From Izhakiella australiensis (GTDB lineage: Bacteria; Pseudomonadota; Gammaproteobacteria; Enterobacterales; Enterobacteriaceae), in NCBI RefSeq assembly GCF_002006995.1, contig NZ_MRUL01000007.1, positions 141,223-205,222 of the forward strand: a stretch of 64,000 bases of DNA, given 5' to 3'. A model generated the notes under the pieces. It was not told the DNA's origin. It ran no database searches and saw nothing but the letters and a program-made list of their open reading frames with translations. Every line of letters starts with the position of its first letter. The first letter of the stretch is position 1. Shown here piece after piece: positions 62,474-64,000 of this stretch. The position numbers were made by a program, and so were the translations under genes.

Positions 62474-63606
62474 TCAGGGGGTAACGGATACGTTTTGCGG
62501 AACGTAAAATAACTGGTTTTCCAGAATGACGTTGCTATTCCAGCGGCTGCCATCCCCGCCAGTTGCGGCGGTGCGCTGTGCTTCAGTGGCGATGCGCATC
62601 AGACCGATATCCAGCTGATTAACCGGCAGACGTCCCAATGACAGCATGTGCAGGATGGTAAACGCGTCGTCGCCCAGCGGTGTGCCGTTGTTTTGCCAGC
62701 GCTGATAAGTAGTACCAAAGCTTCGGAAGCTGGGTTCGTCCAGCCAGTGGGTTATCAGTGAGAGGTGAGCCGGTAACTCCGCCATAATGGCTTCCTGTAT
62801 CCAGGCTGCCAGCTTATCAGACTGTGTATTCTGGTTAGTCAGAAGGCGCCGGTTCATTACCACACTGAGCATAAATGAGAACCTGTCGGTGGTCGCATAG
62901 GTCGGGTCGCTGAACGCCCACTGGTACAGATAGCTATTTTCTTCAGCGGGAAACGAAGCTGTAATGTCGGGTAGTTTTTCGATCAGTAACGTCCCCGCTA
63001 GCGGATCAATCGCTTTCACTGTTGCTTTCAGCTGCCACTCAGTGTCTTCAGCCTCAGACTGTTTATCGCCGGATCTTGGCATTGAAAGCTTAAGCGCGGC
63101 GGGGCGCAGTACAATGACATCGTTGACAGCAACCATCGCGGGGTAGGGACTTTGTATGCTGCTCGCCAGTAAGCGTTGCCCTTTGTCTGAGGGTTGAAGC
63201 GATGATGCAGCATAATCCAGCCGGTAGGTCATATCCTGCAACCAGACATTGCTGTTGCACCAGCGCAAGTTCCCTCCCGCCCAGGCGCTCTGGAGGCGAT
63301 CCAGGTTATGGAGCAATTGCTGGCTGTTATCGGTGCTGAATACGAGTGTGTCTCCTTTCGTGGCGATAATCAGCAATCGACGCACATAGAGGCGACTCTT
63401 CCCATCGATTATCACCAGATCGATGAGCTGGCCTCTGGCAACTTTGCCCGTCGTACCCGGCTGCGTGAGTGCGACGAGCGCGGCATCTACGGCAAATGCT
63501 GTCGGCGTGTGTTCGTTGTTGAAAGTGGTGTCAGGAATTTTAGGTAGCAGCTGGCGATGTTCAATCAGGTAAAACGGCAGTTGTGCCAGATCGGGTTTAT
63601 CTATTA
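62474..63606 (-). pseudogene. Pvc12-like eCIS baseplate gene, 5' end removed by IS21 insertion
   Basis: About 377 codons of a C-terminal portion. The last part has AELPAHLSLITHWLDEPSFR and FGTTYQRWQNNGTPL, the pattern seen at the end of gpJ/Pvc12-type baseplate proteins, which are normally over 900 aa. At about 63607 the eCIS reading frame runs into IS21-type end sequence, so the N-terminal two thirds are missing from this side. A short translation product starting inside the IS end (ATG 63637) is open but not convincing as a functional protein. Confidence 0.62.
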
Positions 63607-63607
63607 G

Positions 63608-63641
63608 GCGACAATTACCCCGTCCGATTCGCGACAATTAC
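63608..63641. repeat. IS21-type sub-terminal repeats
   Basis: GCGACAATTAC occurs at 63608-63618 and again at 63631-63641. Repeated GCGACAATTA-type boxes at element ends are typical of IS21-family binding sites for IstA. They mark the left end of the insertion, close to 63607. Confidence 0.7.
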
Positions 63642-63694
63642 TCTGGCCTGTTTGTAACCTTAGCGTCCCGTTTTTTCCCCACCCGGGAGAGGTT

Positions 63695-64000
63695 GTGGCG
63701 CTGAATATCAGGCAGGTCAGTTTTTACATGACTCAACGTAATAAAGGTCTTACCCAGGAAGCCGCTGCGGCTACTGCGGGCATCTCGGTCCGTTCAGGCC
63801 GGCGTATTGAAAAAGGACAGTGGCAACCGTTCGGGGAGCGACACTGGCGGACCCGCCAGGATCCTCTGGAGGATGTCTGGCTGAGCGACATTCTTCCCTT
63901 ACTTGAATCCCGGCCGCAAATCTCGCCGGCAACGGTTCTTGAGTATCTGCAGGAGAAATATCCGGGCAAATATCCTGATAAGCTGCGCAGGACGTTACAG
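63695..64000 (+). CDS. istA: IstA transposase (IS21 family), 3' part outside window
   Basis: The first 102 codons from GTG 63695 (GGGAGAGG upstream; ATG 63728 is an alternative) read FYMTQRNKGLTQEAAAATAG with ISVRSGRRIEKGQ next, the N-terminal helix-turn-helix of IS21 IstA, and then RHWRTRQDPLEDVWLSDILP, a strong family signature. The frame is open to the window end. IstA catalyses transposition with the helper ATPase IstB, which should follow outside the window. Confidence 0.88.
   Translation, partial: MALNIRQVSFYMTQRNKGLTQEAAAATAGISVRSGRRIEKGQWQPFGERHWRTRQDPLEDVWLSDILPLLESRPQISPATVLEYLQEKYPGKYPDKLRRTLQ

Larger units (their letters stand above)
63607..64000 (+). mobile_element. IS21-family insertion sequence (left end, partial)
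   Basis: The element begins at the repeat boxes and continues past the window edge with istA. It interrupts the eCIS Pvc12-like gene. Only the left end is visible, so completeness and target duplication cannot be judged. Confidence 0.75.

Overview
This 64 kb window looks like chromosomal DNA of a GC-rich enterobacterium (order Enterobacterales, possibly Erwiniaceae). The evidence is the E. coli-type C-P lyase genes, tightly overlapping operons with enterobacterial ribosome binding sites, and many GntR-regulated catabolic clusters. The species is an inference. No rRNA, tRNA or CRISPR array was seen. Most of the window is accessory metabolism, with a phage-tail-like injection locus at the right end.

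1-0.8 kb, 14.6-15.3 kb and 36.15-36.9 kb hold four copies of a GC-rich, non-coding, strongly structured repeat. The copies at 15 and 36 kb are longer, composite and in opposite orientation. They bracket about 21 kb of catabolic genes. 0.9-12.3 kb is a phosphonate locus: phnFGHIJKLMNP, then phnC-phnD-phnE-phnE behind a likely Pho box. PhnCDE import phosphonates, PhnGHIJKLM build and run C-P lyase, PhnP and PhnN process the phosphoribosyl product, and PhnF is the GntR-type regulator. phnO is absent. Converging on it is a two-gene operon (sugar-lactone oxidase-like and GT8 glycosyltransferase).

15.3-20.1 kb encodes a sugar-acid or hydroxyproline-like route (MHS transporter, GntR regulator, DapA-family lyase, semialdehyde dehydrogenase) with a shared palindromic operator-like site. 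20.5-21.8 kb has an ArsR-SRPBCC pair and a second ClpP. 22.4-29.5 kb is a sulfur-related cluster (peroxiredoxin, ArsR, TauD-like dioxygenase, SsuABC-like transporter, DHA2 exporter, sulfurtransferase). Two ATTC-N8-GAAT sites suggest its own ArsR controls it. 29.5-36.1 kb is an oligopeptide-type ABC importer with a permease-ATPase fusion, a FadR-type regulator and a divergent DUF1028 protein.

37-43.3 kb holds an MHS transporter, SDR, acetoacetate-decarboxylase-like enzyme, FMN hydroxyacid dehydrogenase and FAH-family hydrolase, with a divergent double-HTH GntR regulator. It resembles the 2,4-diketo-3-deoxy sugar-acid route to pyruvate and lactate. 43.3-52 kb is an ABC importer, SorC regulator, GlpD-like dehydrogenase, class I aldolase and FGGY kinase, probably a phosphorylation-first polyol pathway.

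52.6-63.6 kb is the distal half of an extracellular contractile injection system (eCIS, PVC/Afp type) read on the minus strand: truncated Pvc12-like baseplate gene, tail fibre with shaft repeats, Pvc14 tape-measure/terminator gene split at a C8 tract, Pvc15 AAA+ ATPase, Pvc16 DUF4255 cap protein and a 1.17 kDa-residue-scale (about 1169 aa) effector with a possible ADP-ribosyltransferase tip. An IS21-family element, starting near 63.6 kb, cuts the Pvc12 gene and runs off the window. The system may be decaying, or its remaining genes may lie beyond the insertion.
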